From Phoronis australis (taxonomy: Eukaryota > Phoronida > Phoronidae): DNA of 48,736 nucleotides. Made by a program: the position numbers and the translations under genes. The DNA is taken from assembly GCA_002633005.1 (NCBI GenBank), contig NMRA01001052.1, forward strand, positions 1 through 48,736, written 5' to 3'. Under the pieces are notes generated by a model. That model did no database searches, was not told the origin of the DNA, and saw only the letters and a program-made list of their open reading frames with translations. Of this stretch, positions 33,701 to 47,113 are shown one piece after another; position 1 is the first letter of the stretch; each line of letters opens with the position of its first letter.

Positions 33701-36431
33701 AGCTCCATAAGTATGGTCTGGCAACATTTCCTGGTTTATACCATTTGGAAAATGTTACTGGGTTACCATTGTTCCATCTTCTCGTTAGCTTGTCATCTTG
33801 TACCATTCCTAAGTAGATTGCAACATAGGGGGAAACAGAATAAACCGATCTTTTCCACTTTGTTTTCAGCATTTCCATAAAAAAGTCATGTTCTTCTTGT
33901 GTCTCCAGGGATACAAGATCGCCGCCCTTTTCAATGCACTTGGATCTTGCTTCGTACCATGTTGCTGACGTCTGACTACCATTATATAGTACAGCATAAC
34001 ATTTACCATTAAAGTAATAGTCATTTTCATAGAAGCATGAGTGAGACCAGTCTTTTTCTTGAATGTTCTGTTGAATGACTTGGTAATCAATTAGCATCGG
34101 TGTGTTAATAAATGGCCGATAGCGAATGATTATTTCATCAGTAAACAATGTTTTGATAGAAAAATATTGGTCATGTACTAATTCGCAAAGGTCACTGTAT
34201 AGATCGCTGATCTTATTGCTCCATCTGCTTATGGTATTTGCGCATGAGTCCTTATATATTATTTCCAAAATCTCGAGCCCTTTCTTTACTTTATCATCGC
34301 AGAATTCGTGTACCACAAGTTCATAATAAGAGGGATTGAGCTTTTCTTTGTTACAGTTTGGATCACCATGGTCAACGTACGACAATACCCACTCAATCTG
34401 GTCAACATCACTGGGTCCTTGCAATAAGCCACATGCTGATGTTACAATGGTGTCTGAGGTGAGAACTCGGTAGGGCTGATAGATTTCACAATTGTTTACG
34501 ATATATTCAGGTAAAATGTCCAGCGTCACATCGAAATCGGAGTTTGGCCACCCACACTGAGAGAAAACTCTGATAATGGAATCCGATTTGATTGGGCCGT
34601 TCGTGTTGTATTGAAAAGGTCCGGTATATTTGCAAAATGGTTTCGAGTTTAAAATAGATATATAGTCAAGGCAGGTTTTGTTGCAAGCTTCTTTTTCCAC
34701 CCGTATGTCGTGTACCTTGATTCTGCTAACAGATATCGGGACTGTAGTACTAACAGATTCAACGTGGCGAATCTCTTGAGCAACCAAAAAATTTCTTTGT
34801 ATTGTTATGCATGATTCTTGATCAGGGTTAATCATCATTGGCGCATTTCTCATTGAGTAACCTTTACACTCAAATTCAACTATATGAGCAATAATTCTTG
34901 TCTCTTTCCTACCAGACAAAAGGGTGAAGAACCCAATTTTGAGTTGTCCAGAGGACGTAACAAAACGTGATACTATCCGATTTGAAATGCTGTGGACGGA
35001 CCGTGGATATTTACCACAAACTGGCCCCACTAAAGGTGCTGAGGTATTTTTACCATCGTACAAAAATAAACCTTGGAATGAACAGTTATCATGTTCAAAT
35101 AAGTTTATTTCTAAAAAGGTTAACTTGAGGAACCGATTTTTTCGACTTGCTCTAAATGTCCACATACACTGCCCCCTTAATGCGAAATAAGGAAATGGGC
35201 CGATTTTAAAAACAAACGGAGTCGCAGATACAATTACAGGTTTGTTTGGCGTACGTGAATATTGGGAACATACATAAGGTATGTTGCTTTGTCTGGCATA
35301 ATAAGATATTTGAACAGTTGTATTCAGGTTTAAACTAGCCCCCAAGCGCAAGCAAACTAACATATGAAAGGCAATGGACACGTGAGAGCGAATGTTTACC
35401 GATTTGTTACTGAAAGATTTGGTCGTAGTGCGCAAAAAAGGAAGTTCTAGTGGTCCTTCGTAAAACAAAAGTTCTGAATGACTGTTGCTGAAATTTAAAA
35501 TTGTAAAATTAGTATCGACGATGAAACCGTGTGGCGCCTCAAGATACCATACATAAAAATACGGTGTGATAACAGAAAAATCGGCAAATGAAAAGCTTAG
35601 ATTGCGATAAATCAGCATATTTGGTTGTCCCATTGTTTTAAGTGATAACAAGTGTTTTCCTACGCCATTCAAATACATCGAGTGCAGTATTTGCTCGTAA
35701 GAGCATTCGAATTCCCAATGAGAGCCATGCAAAACAATAGTTACAAAGAGCAGAGTTCCCTCAGAAATCACGTGCCAGGGAACTTTTCTCCCACATGTAC
35801 GTTCCACTATTTGCTTGTTTGAGTCAGCAATTTCAAAGTAATCGGATGAACAATTAGGCCCATTAGATGAAACCAAAAACCTATTAACTTGAAGTTTCAC
35901 TTTGTTTCCGTCGCGAGCAGTAAGCGTCCAATTGCACTTGAGCGGGTAATCGTGACTGTGGAGATCTTTCATAATCGAGAGTTTACCATGTTTGGCATCG
36001 TGGTGGCAAAGTGATACGTTTGTTGAATTTAGTTTCATAATGTCATACGAAACCAAGAACTTTGCAGACGCACGTAAATTTGGTCGACGTAGTAAAAGTT
36101 GAATATCTTGAGTTTCTTTCCAAACAGTTCCAATGTCACCGTGTGTGATATTGGAAGTCCTATTATTGTGCACCAGCTGCAGCGAACAGTTATGTATCTG
36201 CACATCAACGACAGACAGGTACATTTTGTGAAGAGCAGGTGTGTGAACTATCCACTCCAAAGTATTACTTGAAAAGTTGTCATTCTCGCTGTATCCGTAA
36301 GAAATTTCACCTTTTTTGACATTTCCATGAACGCAGAGCAAGGTAGCCATGAAGACAACACCAAGCTTCAGGCAAACACGCCCACCGAACATGTTTGTCA
36401 TGTTCAAAACACTGGCGTGTCTGACTAACAT
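30743..36431 (-). CDS. Secreted CUB/C-type-lectin/LDLa protein, probable truncated GRL101-like receptor
   Basis: Exon 1 is 36431-32917 and exon 2 is 31550-30743. The donor TTTAG|GTAAGA and acceptor GTTCCAG join in phase 2, completing an LDLa repeat, for 1440 residues. The start gives a signal peptide (core LGVVFMATLLCVHG, residues about 23-36). CUB domains lie near 142-247 and 388-522, with weaker CUB-like stretches around 36-140 and 530-795. C-type-lectin-like domain 1 (about 799-970) has WYEARSKCIEKGGDLVSLE but no EPN or QPD motif, so ordinary calcium-dependent sugar binding is unlikely. Domain 2 (about 998-1118) is degenerate. LDLa repeats begin near 1129, 1167 and 1205, with further complete or partial ones near 1246, 1320, 1359 and 1397, many with a DxSDE-type calcium site. 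Many NxS/T sites fit secretion. There is no membrane segment. The stop falls at the start of an LRR N-cap that continues as a pseudogene, so the ancestor was probably an LDLa-LRR-7TM receptor. Confidence 0.92.
31551..32916 (-). other. Intron of the CUB/C-type-lectin/LDLa gene
   Basis: A 1366-base phase-2 intron. It contains a block at about 32030-32230 with three CCAAT-type motifs (32055, 32131, 32180), probably an old mobile-element fragment. Confidence 0.88.
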
Positions 36432-39400
36432 ATCCGCGGGAGTTGTTAATATAGATTACCGTCAAAAGTCATCCATAAATTTATTACTGGAGCGAAAACG
36501 AGGCTAATCTATGGCTCTGACTAGTCATTAAAGGCGGTAACAAAGGGAGTAGAATACAACAGCAACCCCGTTTACTCTAAAGACATTACCTTTTGTCATG
36601 TTTCGACATAAAACAGAAATTAACCAAATGACTCTGTGCAAATCTCTAGGCCTACATGGAAACATAGACTGACCAGTCGAAAGAGTTGGTCTATTATATT
36701 GCAACTGTCTACTGACGATGTAGAAAGTTAAAACGATGTGTTTCATTGGATTTACATGTAAGTGTCCCGTAAAGTTTTCCGTATCTTTCTTAAGACAGAT
36801 TTATTCGTGGAGTCTGCAAATCCTTGAAATGTTGGCGTATACAGTTTCACCGAAATATTTCCTTATTTGTATGTTTCATTGCACCATCATTAATGTTGTT
36901 ATGCTGACATTTCAGCCGTAGATTTGGTTTTTAAATAGTCGCAAAAACAGCATTTTTCCGTTAATACTTTTCAGCAAATGTAATTCAATTTATCTGATGT
37001 CGTACGGGATAAATAGCCTTAAAGGCATCTAGCTATTACAAATAACTATAGGTTGTGCATTTAAAAAAATCAGCGACTTCTTTGTTCTTATTTGTTGATT
37101 TACTGGTGTTTTTATAAAGTCATCAGCTCACAACAAGATATCACAGTGCATGTGCAAATCAAGATGTTGAGCTCACACACAGCCAACACTTCACATTCAT
37201 ACCAGTGATCACTGAATGGTTATTTGAAAAAAATAATGAACCATAGGGTCAACCTGCTATTGAATATATTTTGTTCGCAATTTTTTATATGAAACTTTTT
37301 AATATAAATGTTCAGAAATTTGTTTTTTTAAGAGAAGGTAATCACCGGGTTATTTTTCCTAAACGCATCTTATGGATGTGTTATTTTGTTAAAAACTACA
37401 CACATTTAAAGACAAGATGCAATGAAGTCATTGGTACTAACTATTATATGAATAAGTTTAATGTGGAAGCAATTCAATTGAACATCAAATAACAGAGCTT
37501 GCGCACGCATATCTCCACCCGTTACTAATGAAATTAAAATTCAATTTAACCCTCATTTGTGTTTTAGCAAATAGACTATTGATTTGTATATTTACATATT
37601 TCTTTTGAAACTAAGTGGTTTTATTGTTTTTGATATTGGGGAGGTGTACAACAAAGTGATCGCTTTGTGGTGAGCAACTAAGAAATTGTTAGGTTGATTT
37701 TCTTAAGCCAAGAAGAGAACTGAATAGTGGAGAGAAACAGAACGTTGCACATCATGTTTGATATTACATCGATTTGCCCTTAGTCTCAAGAACTTAAACT
37801 ACAGTAAATAGCTAAAACATTTCCTATGCTAATCTTTACGGAAAAGATGCATTTTGATAAAATTAATGTGCGACTTTTTATCCTCGTTTAAAAGTCAGCA
37901 GCATGAGTGAACAATTTATTCTAGAACTTGTTTGTAATAACTTTGACAATGGTCATAGATTTGTTCACCAAACTGTAAGACTTTGCATGCAGTAAAAGTT
38001 TTTTTTTAGTTTCAGAACATTAATGCGTATAATCGCTATAGCCATGACACCTTAAATGATTTGATCAAATCAAAATCGTGTAGCAACCTCCTTGTGAAAT
38101 TCTTGTTACATTGTGTTCATTTAAATTATGTCGTTTTTTCTTTCCAAATAAAATTGAAGAACAATGGCTGTAAAACAGATATAATTTCCTTTGGGAGAGA
38201 ATGTAGCGAAATAAACTGGTGGGCAAATTTTTGAAAAATAAATGACTTAATTATGGTTATCCTTCAAAGAGTATTCACTAAACTGTATTTCTGTATAATT
38301 TAAGTCTATAATCTCATCTGGATTCACGCAAACGTTCATACCCAACCATGTGAAGAAGGAAATATCTTTTTTCGTTCCATTTTGAAGATTTTCCGTATTG
38401 GATTTTAAACCCAAAAAATTATGTAATTGGCCAATAAGGTCCGATGAGTTTTTATGAGAACAATAAGAACCATTTATTGAAATAACAGGGCCATCTGCGT
38501 AGTGTAGTTTTTAGTTCCTTTCCAAAACGTTGATTAATTTCGTAAAAAATCATTTTGTAGAAACAAAATTACCATAATATCCGCACACAGTAGGAAAAAG
38601 ATGTTATGAAAGCGGGTAGTCTTGACGCCAGCATCTACCTATTTGAAAGTCCTGCTGTAATACAAACAGGTGAGCACTATTGTTAAACAATCAAATCCAT
38701 TCAAGGACTGATCTCCAAAAATTAAAAAAAGTTCAGAGATTGTATAACATTTGCCACTGAACTGAATCACAGGGTTTCTGGATGTCTACCTGAATAAAAG
38801 TTTTGGAACATTTTCTTTTCAATCTCAGTTATAGGGGGTCTTTATGTTAGAAATCACAGAGCCACTAAACTTAGTACAATACTCTGAATTTAAACTAGTA
38901 GTTAGGTCGACTTTTTTCAGAAAATCATCTTTTGACGCTTATACAGATTTGAAAAAGTACTTCACTTCTGAAATGACCTTTGACTTGACAGCTGTCATTT
39001 GAGTATTAGCGTTAAAAAATTTTGTTATATTTTTGAAATTAGTGTTTCTCTATATGAGCAAAGAATTTCGATGGCTTTTCTCTATTTTCTATTCATTTTG
39101 ACGTTCTTATTAAATGACCTTTCAAAACATTTTACTACCTACCTTTACTTCTAGTCCTTGAATAGCTGATCGAAAAATTCTTCAAAAACCCGAAAATCAG
39201 TTTTTACAATTTTGAATAATTCTCTTTATTTTTCAAGAACGTTAAAGTTGTCCATTTCACTTTTTGTTTCAAAATAATATCGGTTGTGATCTAATCTTGG
39301 GAACTAATGTTTCTAAGAATACGGAATCGTCAATCAAAAACTGTAGACCACAGTTTGGTATAACATTTATTTTTTTCTTTGATGATGGCATATCGTGACC

Positions 39401-40980
39401 TTAAAAACAGAGATTCTACGAGAGAGGCCGATGCAGTGGTGGTCTGTGCTGTTGCCAGGTTCAATAGTCTGATTCTGTGAGTTAAAACATTTCCTATCAC
39501 AAAATAAATATATCAAGTCGTACATGTTGAAGGTTTATGCCACCTAAATTTTCACTAGTAGGTTTTTAGTTCGCCACTGATCAAAACGTTGTATCCGCCT
39601 TGAAGTTTTCAATTTAGCAAAAACGTAAATAATCTGAAAATATACATAAAATTGTTATGAATTATTTGCAAAATACTACGTATTAATGATTACAGGACTT
39701 ATCCTTTATTTGGCAATTACGAAGTGGAAGCATTATGACGGCCCTGACTGTATGCCTCTAACATAAAGACTATGGATTATTAGCAGGTTCATAATAAGGT
39801 AAGGTTTTAGGCAAAAGAAACAAAACAAAATCATTAATTGGCAGTTCCCTTCAATGTTTGACTGAAATTTAACTATCAATACCAAAAGAGACGTGAAAAT
39901 AGATTGCCAAAGGTACATTTTTAAGGTAGTCAGCTGTTGAAGTGCACTAGGCAAAAAAAAGATTTTCTTCTCTCATCAATGACAATGAAGAAAATGTTGT
40001 TTTTTATTCGTGATTTTGGTTTCTTCGTCAGAGTGATGTTCTGTCCTTCGACAAAGGTACTAATTATAACAACAGGCGCCTACTCCAACATACTTTCGCA
40101 ATACAAAGGTTATGTCACAAATCGAACGGATATATCTACACTGCTTGGAGTCAAACAAATACTGTAATTTTTCTCAGGTTCAGTACACTATGTGCCTAAT
40201 TCATATATTCGTTTTCTCTACTACTTAATACTCAGATAAATATGAGTTCTTTAATTTACTAATAAACAAAATTTATTTTGAAAATTGGATAATGATAAAT
40301 ATATTGCAACAGATTTATTTAAGCTGATAGAAACCCGCATTTCCTCAATAATTACATCATTTTCCAAATCAAACCTGTCAGAAAGTTTCTTTAAGCAGCC
40401 GAGTATGTGTTTTATGGTTTTGGAAGAAGTCTCGAGCTATAGCAAACTCAGTTCATTCTAATTCCAGGATTCGCCTTGAGCAAGGAATGGACCAAGACAG
40501 TAACAGGAGGCTTAACTTTAAAGCTGGTTTTAATTGAAATTAGACAAGGTTTAAAGACAATTGGAATTTCATAAAGGTTGTCTAACTTTTAAAACAGTGT
40601 GTAACTGAATGATTCTACGATGTGCATTTACGATGAGGTTTAAGAGAATGGACTATTCTCACCCAGGAAATTGTGCTTTAACGATGTTCCTGCCACGACA
40701 CATCAATACAACCGATTCCCTGGCCCGTCAACTGTGTCATTCTTGATTGGCAGAACGAAAACCGTAAACAACTGGTCAAAATTTGCAATTCATTGCACAT
40801 CCTGACGTCCTGGTTAGATCTGGCAACAATTCTTCTATTACCTGGTTTTGCATGTTGTTGTGACGTGAAGTAGTAATTATTTTGGGTGGACATTTGCTTT
40901 TTTACCTTGCAGTTTTATGGCATCAACACGTACGCCGAAAAGCAACTCCCCCCTCTAAAGCTCGCGGTATGCACGCTGGT
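36432..40980. other. Upstream region and long gene-free stretch
   Basis: The promoter of the minus-strand lectin gene should lie just above 36431, but no strong TATA box or initiator stands out. TGACAGCTGTCA at 38986-38997 is a perfect palindrome with a central E-box. The rest is AT-rich sequence without recognised features. Confidence 0.45.
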
Positions 40981-41009
40981 GAAAAGGACATTTACATTGA
41001 ACTCTCGCT

Positions 41010-41300
41010 GGGAATTATCCTCTTCAAATTAATGTATGGCAATGTTTAAACTGTTTACATTGATGCTTTCACGCGCGATATTATTTGTGTCTTTTCAACT
41101 GACATTCAAAATTCAATAAATAAAATTTACACACTGTCTGAGGTGCGTTCATTACACATTTATCAGTTGCATTTTCACTTGAATTAATGCCATTTAAAGC
41201 TGCCAAGAACCGGCGTTCAATCCCTGAAGTGATTTTTGATTTAGACTATATTTTAACATAAAAAAATTCTGCCTGTAAATCTAAATGATATCATTGTTTT
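41010..41300 (+). repeat. Dispersed repeat (CTCTTCAAATTAATGTATGG), copy 1
   Basis: It shares CCTCTTCAAATTAATGTATGG, a CTGACATTCA(A/C)AATT block and a downstream CACCGCG with 42425-42650. It is diverged and of unknown class. Confidence 0.6.
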
Positions 41301-42424
41301 GCACCGCGGAAAGAGGGCACCATTCGCAATGATAATGTAACTTCACACTGTTTGCATAGAAGACTAATAAACCAATGACATCATGTATTTGGGTTGACAG
41401 ATTTTTAGCATATTGTCTTTCAATACTCCATTTTTTCGTTTAAACACCGCACCCTTAGTAAAGACAATAAAACCTCTACTCCACTGGACACAATTTTTGA
41501 AATTGTAAAACAAGAAAATGGAAACTATTTTTAAATTAATCTTAAATATATCGAAGCAACACGATTGTGATCTGGCAAACTGGTCTCAGCTAATACAAAA
41601 TTGTTCATAGAAAATGCTTGGTAAACTCAGAAGTCAAATAAGGAAAAAACACCGTATAACAACCCATTATCAGTGTAATTTTTATGGTCTAGAGCTTGTC
41701 TGTGACATTTGATGAACCAGTTGAGACGTATTCCTTTAGCTTCAAATGATCTTGCAATATGTCTTCTTCTTGTATAGCACGCAGATAGGATATTTCTTTC
41801 ATTTTTTTGTACTACGAACATTATAAAAGGGGAACATAAAGCAAGTTATTTTTGTCTAAGATTTAGTACAAATAATTTTCATTCCAACCCAGCTCCAAAT
41901 ATTTTCAACTTTAACTCAATGCAAAATGGATGTTAAGCCCAATATTTGATGTAAGAGTGCTCCACCACTTCGAATTTTCGCTGTGGTAATTGAAGTGCAG
42001 AAACTCTGCTGCCGCCACATGTAATGCAGTTTTAGCAGTAATCCCGACCACATTATTGTATATAAGTCAAATAAATAGTAAAATAGGCCAGAACCAAACG
42101 AAACTGACATTTAAGAAATGTTTGTATTTTAATGACGTGAATCTATCGACGGATGAAAATATAATCCTGTGTTGTAAATTTGATAATATACATGGAACAG
42201 CACTTTAAGGGTTCAAGGGGACCGTTCTATGGTATTGAGACTCAATTAGTTATTTTTGGAAGGCGGGATAGGTATGCAAAGCCGCCGGCTGTCTTTCTTA
42301 AAAAAATGACATTTCTGAAAATGTTTAATTCATCTTTGTGTAACCCGATTTAGTAGAACTTAAAACACATTAATATTTACCCTTTGCACCACTAAGTATC
42401 CCGTGTGAACAAATAAAATCGAAC

Positions 42425-42650
42425 GGTCTAGGAAATTTCCCTCTTCAAATTAATTTATGGGCCTGTTTCAGCGGTTGATGTTGACGCTTTTGACAAAGCT
42501 GACATTGGTTAATTATGGCTGACATTCACAATTGAATACATGTAATTTGCTCATTCCTCGTGAAGTGCCTTGATTACATTTACACGTTTAAAAAATCCAT
42601 TGGCTTGCTTTGATGTCAATTAAAGTTGCTTTACACCGCGATACGTTTAT
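42425..42650 (+). repeat. Dispersed repeat (CTCTTCAAATTAATGTATGG), copy 2
   Basis: Aligns with 41010-41300 over about 200 bases with scattered differences: CCTCTTCAAATTAATTTATGG, GCTGACATTCACAATTGAAT, then TTACACCGCG. Confidence 0.6.
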
Positions 42651-43850
42651 AAAGCGAACTTTTAATTTAGACAGCCCATTGGTACCTATTTAGCTCCAAA
42701 CTTTCGTTACACAAAATGCGTGATTTCTAGATTTGCCGAGATCTGACTTATCGATGTTTATTACGTCATACTTTTACTCAATATACCGACTAACATGTAC
42801 CGAAAAAATAACTTGTGCAGAAGGATTCCAAATTAGGAAAACAAAAACTTGGCCAAGATTATTTCCGTAATTGGTGTTAATGACGTATTTTGTTTGGTAA
42901 TGGCAGGTGTATACATCGCCGGTCTAATAAACGTATAAAACGAAGTTAGAACTGGATAAATCCACATCTTGGCACATCACTATGCACCCTGCAGGGTTAC
43001 TTGCAAAATAATGGGTTTTTCCCATACATTCACACACCATTCATACACCAACGAAAATTGTTACTTCCAAAATTATATATGTTCAAGTAAATATAGATCT
43101 AAGCGTTTAAAGAGGGCTTCCCAAAAGGTGAAATTCAAGGTTTTTTTAAACTGATGATCAGCTTTCGTCTAAATTTGATATAACGATACAACAGATATTA
43201 ATAAAGAATTCGAACGTAGGCTTGCTGTGGTCTAAAGATGATTGAAATACAAAGAACTGGCATAATGTTAGTACTGGGTAAATCTCTTCAAAATTAGGTC
43301 AAAAATACGCGTTTAAAATGTTAGTCTTTACTTAATCTAGGGTTTGTTTTGTTACATTACATAACAAAGCTTGAGCAATCACAAAACAAATGATCAAAAG
43401 TTTTGACAGCATTACAGGACAAACAGTTATCATTTCTTATAATCTTCATCTTTTTCAAGAGATACATTGTTTAAACTTTTATATGCATCAAATACTTAAA
43501 ATTTTAACTGTTGGCATGGAGTACAAATCTGAAGGGCAACGCATAAATCTTTCCAAATTATTGTTCTGAATAAATTTCACTTAATCTGTGTTGTACATCA
43601 GGTTGTGAAATCGTTTTCTTTAAAAAGTTATTTTTAGCTGATTGTGTATGTCAGAATGAATATTGATTAAGTAATTAGTAAGAATAGATCCATTCTAAGT
43701 TGCCCAAAATTTGTGCATATGTACTTTTAAATCATGGGGTCAAACTTTTTAACAAGTACTTTAACGTCAAAATCTATTTTTAAATGTTGTTTACAACTTT
43801 GGGTTCTGGGGTCAAAGCACTCTAGAGATTATAGAAAATTCTGAGAACAA
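42651..43850. other. No gene seen
   Basis: AT-rich sequence with no open frame over about 61 codons and no recognised element. Confidence 0.4.
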
Positions 43851-43974
43851 ACTGTAACAGCCGATGATATCATAGGATATGATCATGTTTTTATTAACGA
43901 ATCACTAAATGAGTAGAATATCATAAACAAGATATTCAGATGCGCCATAATAGTTGAAGCATAAAGACTTGCTA

Positions 43975-44530
43975 CAGTGTACAGAGGAAATTGTACGACA
44001 GAGCCTTCTCGTGGAAGGTTCTAGAAAGGATCTTTGCAAGGGCAAGGGTTAACGAACAGGAAGTTATCTGAGAGCTTGCCACTTGCATCATGGGTAGTAA
44101 GATACTACCTGAAGTGTTGCGTCACCAGCAGAGACTGTGACCAGCAAGAAGAATCGCGGGTATAAGAAATTGCCTGCAAGTGTTGCATCACCAGAGACGG
44201 TGACAAGCAAGCACACTGTCGCTATGCAGTGTGTGTAGTTTGAAGATCCACCAACAGGACAGTCATCCAACAAGTGGAGAGTCCTAGCTAGGATAGCAAA
44301 TAAGACAATTGATTATTTTGGTTGATTGATTACAGTAAGCTTTAAGGAATGTGCTAGCGTAGTTACTCTTCTCTGTAGTTGATTATTTAATTAACAACAG
44401 GTTACACTTGTCTAATTAGGGATTATCATATAATCAATTAATTACTGGATTTGAGTATTCACTCTGCATCTACGCACAATCTCAAAGCATAGCTACCTTT
44501 TAAACAAGCCCAGGTCAATCGTCTGACAGT
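43975..44530 (+). other. LTR-like stretch with a heat-shock-element motif
   Basis: From about TGTACGACAGAG (43992) the base composition rises and the sequence holds a perfect three-unit heat-shock element, GAAGGTTCTAGAA (44014-44026). A near-repeat follows: GTGTTGCGTCACCAGC and GTGTTGCATCACCAGA (44116 and 44181), each followed by GTGAC and AGCAAG. Possible TGT and ACA ends suggest a solo LTR of about 540 bases, but no target-site duplication was found. Confidence 0.35.
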
Positions 44531-44894
44531 GTATTAATCTGGTTGTACTGAAAGTCGTCCATTACTCGCAAAAATGCCTTTTTCTATTTACTTCGCTTAC
44601 ATATGCACTAAGTTTGGGTATCCTAATCTTTACAAATGTTCCATTTTGCAACCACAAAATTACAAGAGCCCGTCTAAATCGCGATTGCAAAAACGCCGTC
44701 AATCGATACTTTTGTGCGCTCAAAATTTAGCGATGTCGTATTGATGTTTCGAATACAAACAGTTAATTAATATTTCGCATTAATGTTAAATCTGAGTACG
44801 TTTTGTTACGCATCTTTTGCAGCATCTAAAATAGAACTTTGTTATTTACCAGGTACACTATCAAATGTAAAACAAATGCAATTCACATGAAATT

Positions 44895-45010
44895 GACTAA
44901 GATAAAAACTCTTCAAGTTAATGTATGGGACTATCTACGCATTCGAGTAAGCTTATATGTTTAGAATTGATATTTAGAACAAATGGCAAGCAATTAGTGC
45001 GTGTTTTTCA
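44895..45010 (+). repeat. Dispersed repeat, copy 3 (short)
   Basis: AACTCTTCAAGTTAATGTATGGGA resembles the start of the copies at 41010 and 42425. Similarity fades quickly. Confidence 0.4.
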
Positions 45011-46590
45011 ATAAAAATTTTTGATGTAATTTAAAGCAAAAAAACGTGTTCCTTTAATGAAAAAGTTGCGGTTTAGGAATGATGCCCGATGCACGCCCTC
45101 TATATAACACCCGGCACTGATTGACTTGTGCCTTGCGCATTTTCACAGTTGCCGCCATAGGCCCTTATTCCACATTCCTCACTACCGCCATCCCACTAGT
45201 CGTCTTCACTTTCGGATAACCCGCCATAGGAGTGCAAACGATCCAACTAATTGTTATGAAAAAGAATATCCTTTTGAACATAACCACGTTACAGGCATCA
45301 CACGTTTAGGGTACGATTTCAATTTCAGGGGGTATTAAATATCAAGTTATAAGGTTGCCAAAAGATGTACTGACAGAGTTAATATTTGGCGTGCAAGAAC
45401 ATACCATCAAAATCTCAAGAATTGTCACGTCAGTAATGACACAGTATATGTTAGAGGGACTGTTTATCACAAAATTAGGTCATAGTTTTGTCTATTTCAA
45501 AAAGGTAAGTTCTTTCCTAAGGTAAACAATCCCTTTAATGGGGTTCCGCTTGAGGAAAGATCGCTGGGGTTTATCTTAGAAAGTAAATTTCAAAGGTGTA
45601 GTCTCAGAGCCAAGGGAACTGTGGAGCTGCATAAATGCCTTTGTTTTAAAGTCTAACTTAACGGAATTTTCTTTTTTGAGATGTATTGGACTAACCACGT
45701 CGTCCTAGCCAAGCTTTAGCAAAATAAGTATACGCAAATGAAATCACGCAAATATAGACCCGTCAAATAATGGGCAAATCTGCCCTTTCGTACCATATTG
45801 CGTCTCCACCAGATCCCAGGCAAAACAACAAAACACCGATAGCGTTTGTAAACAATAGGAGTGTGAATAGGACACCGTTGCGTGCTGGTATTATTCGCAG
45901 CTGTTTGAATTAAAAGGTTCTTAAAGCAGTGAAGTAGCCAAAAGCACGCCAATACGACTAACAGTTCGATACATTTGACAATTGATGGCACTATTAGCGT
46001 CAGATCGATGTTTTTAACACATGAAAGCTTTGACACCTGGCAACACTATGTCAAAACAAATGGCATAAGAAATGCAACCTTTAGTCATAATTCATGTAGT
46101 GAATTGGGCAGTTCTCGGAGGCATACCATTAGCTTCTTGATTGGCAACCGAACATAACGAGAAACTGTGGAAGCCTGAATGAATCGAACTTATACTTCAA
46201 AGAACAGAGGAATCATTTTTTGCGATCGTTGGCAGATATGCTTTGGGCAAGATAATCCTTTAGAGTACTGTGTAAGGCCATCAAGAATTCATCCCCCGAC
46301 ACTCCGATTGACATGAACTTATTACCTACGAAAATGCCCTCCAGTAAAAGTGCTTTCCTGATTATTGCTTTGGTGATTGTATGATGATTGAGCAATTTAG
46401 AAGTGTTTCTGCTTCTCTCCTTCGGCAGAAGGTGATTGTACTAGATTGTAGGGGTATGGTGGGAGAAAGAGGCAAGTTCCGACCCTGTCTGAAGGGAGAT
46501 TCCCTATATGAAGCACTGTGTAATTAGACAGTTTAATAAGCTATAACTAATCCCATCCTCTGCCGAGTCTCCGCGAACATAATAGGTTAA
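45011..46590. other. No convincing gene
   Basis: Short open frames only. A 60-codon minus-strand frame (46395-46213) reads IIRKALLLEGIFVGNKF and DEFLMALHSTLKDYLAQS, which looks coding-like. It lacks splice support and a known family. Confidence 0.35.
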
Positions 46591-46639
46591 GAGGATGTGG
46601 TAAAAATATGGGTGTTCATTAATGTATAAATTGGCCCCT

Positions 46640-47110
46640 CCGAACGCGTGGCGGAGCCACACACCGATGCATCGTCATTACTTGTAATCGGATTTGGTCA
46701 ATATCTTACCTTTAAGGTGCTGGCATTCTACTGCAACCGCCATCTATTGTTACGCAAGGGCAATAGCGATATCCGTCAATTGACGATGGAAATGCAAAAA
46801 TATCGATTCTGCTGATGATATGGGAGCCGCTGCCTACGCGGGTTTTCGAGATCAAGATGTACCAACTCAACATACTCTGGGAGCATCTCTAACTGTATCA
46901 GGTAAAAATCTATAATCTGCATAATATGCAGAGATCCTCTTGAGAAAACTGATAAATGTTTCAGTACTCAGATTATGCAGCAGTACTGCTCCAATCGCCA
47001 TCTATTGTTGCGGAACGACAATATCGATAACAATCTGGGGTTGGTGGACAGGCAAATATAGCGATGCCGTTCATATTTGGTCAACCGACCATGAGTGCAT
47101 CGCAGAACTT
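46640..47110 (-). repeat. TAGATGGCGG repeat, inverted tandem copies
   Basis: CCGCCATCTATTGTTACG (46738) and CGCCATCTATTGTTGCGG (46995) are the reverse complement of blocks at 12850 and 13110. The stretch at 46850-46905 matches the complement of the unit start near 12953 (GTTAGAGGTGCTCC, TTGGGTTGGTAGAT, TCTTGA). Confidence 0.75.
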
Positions 47111-47113
47111 AAG

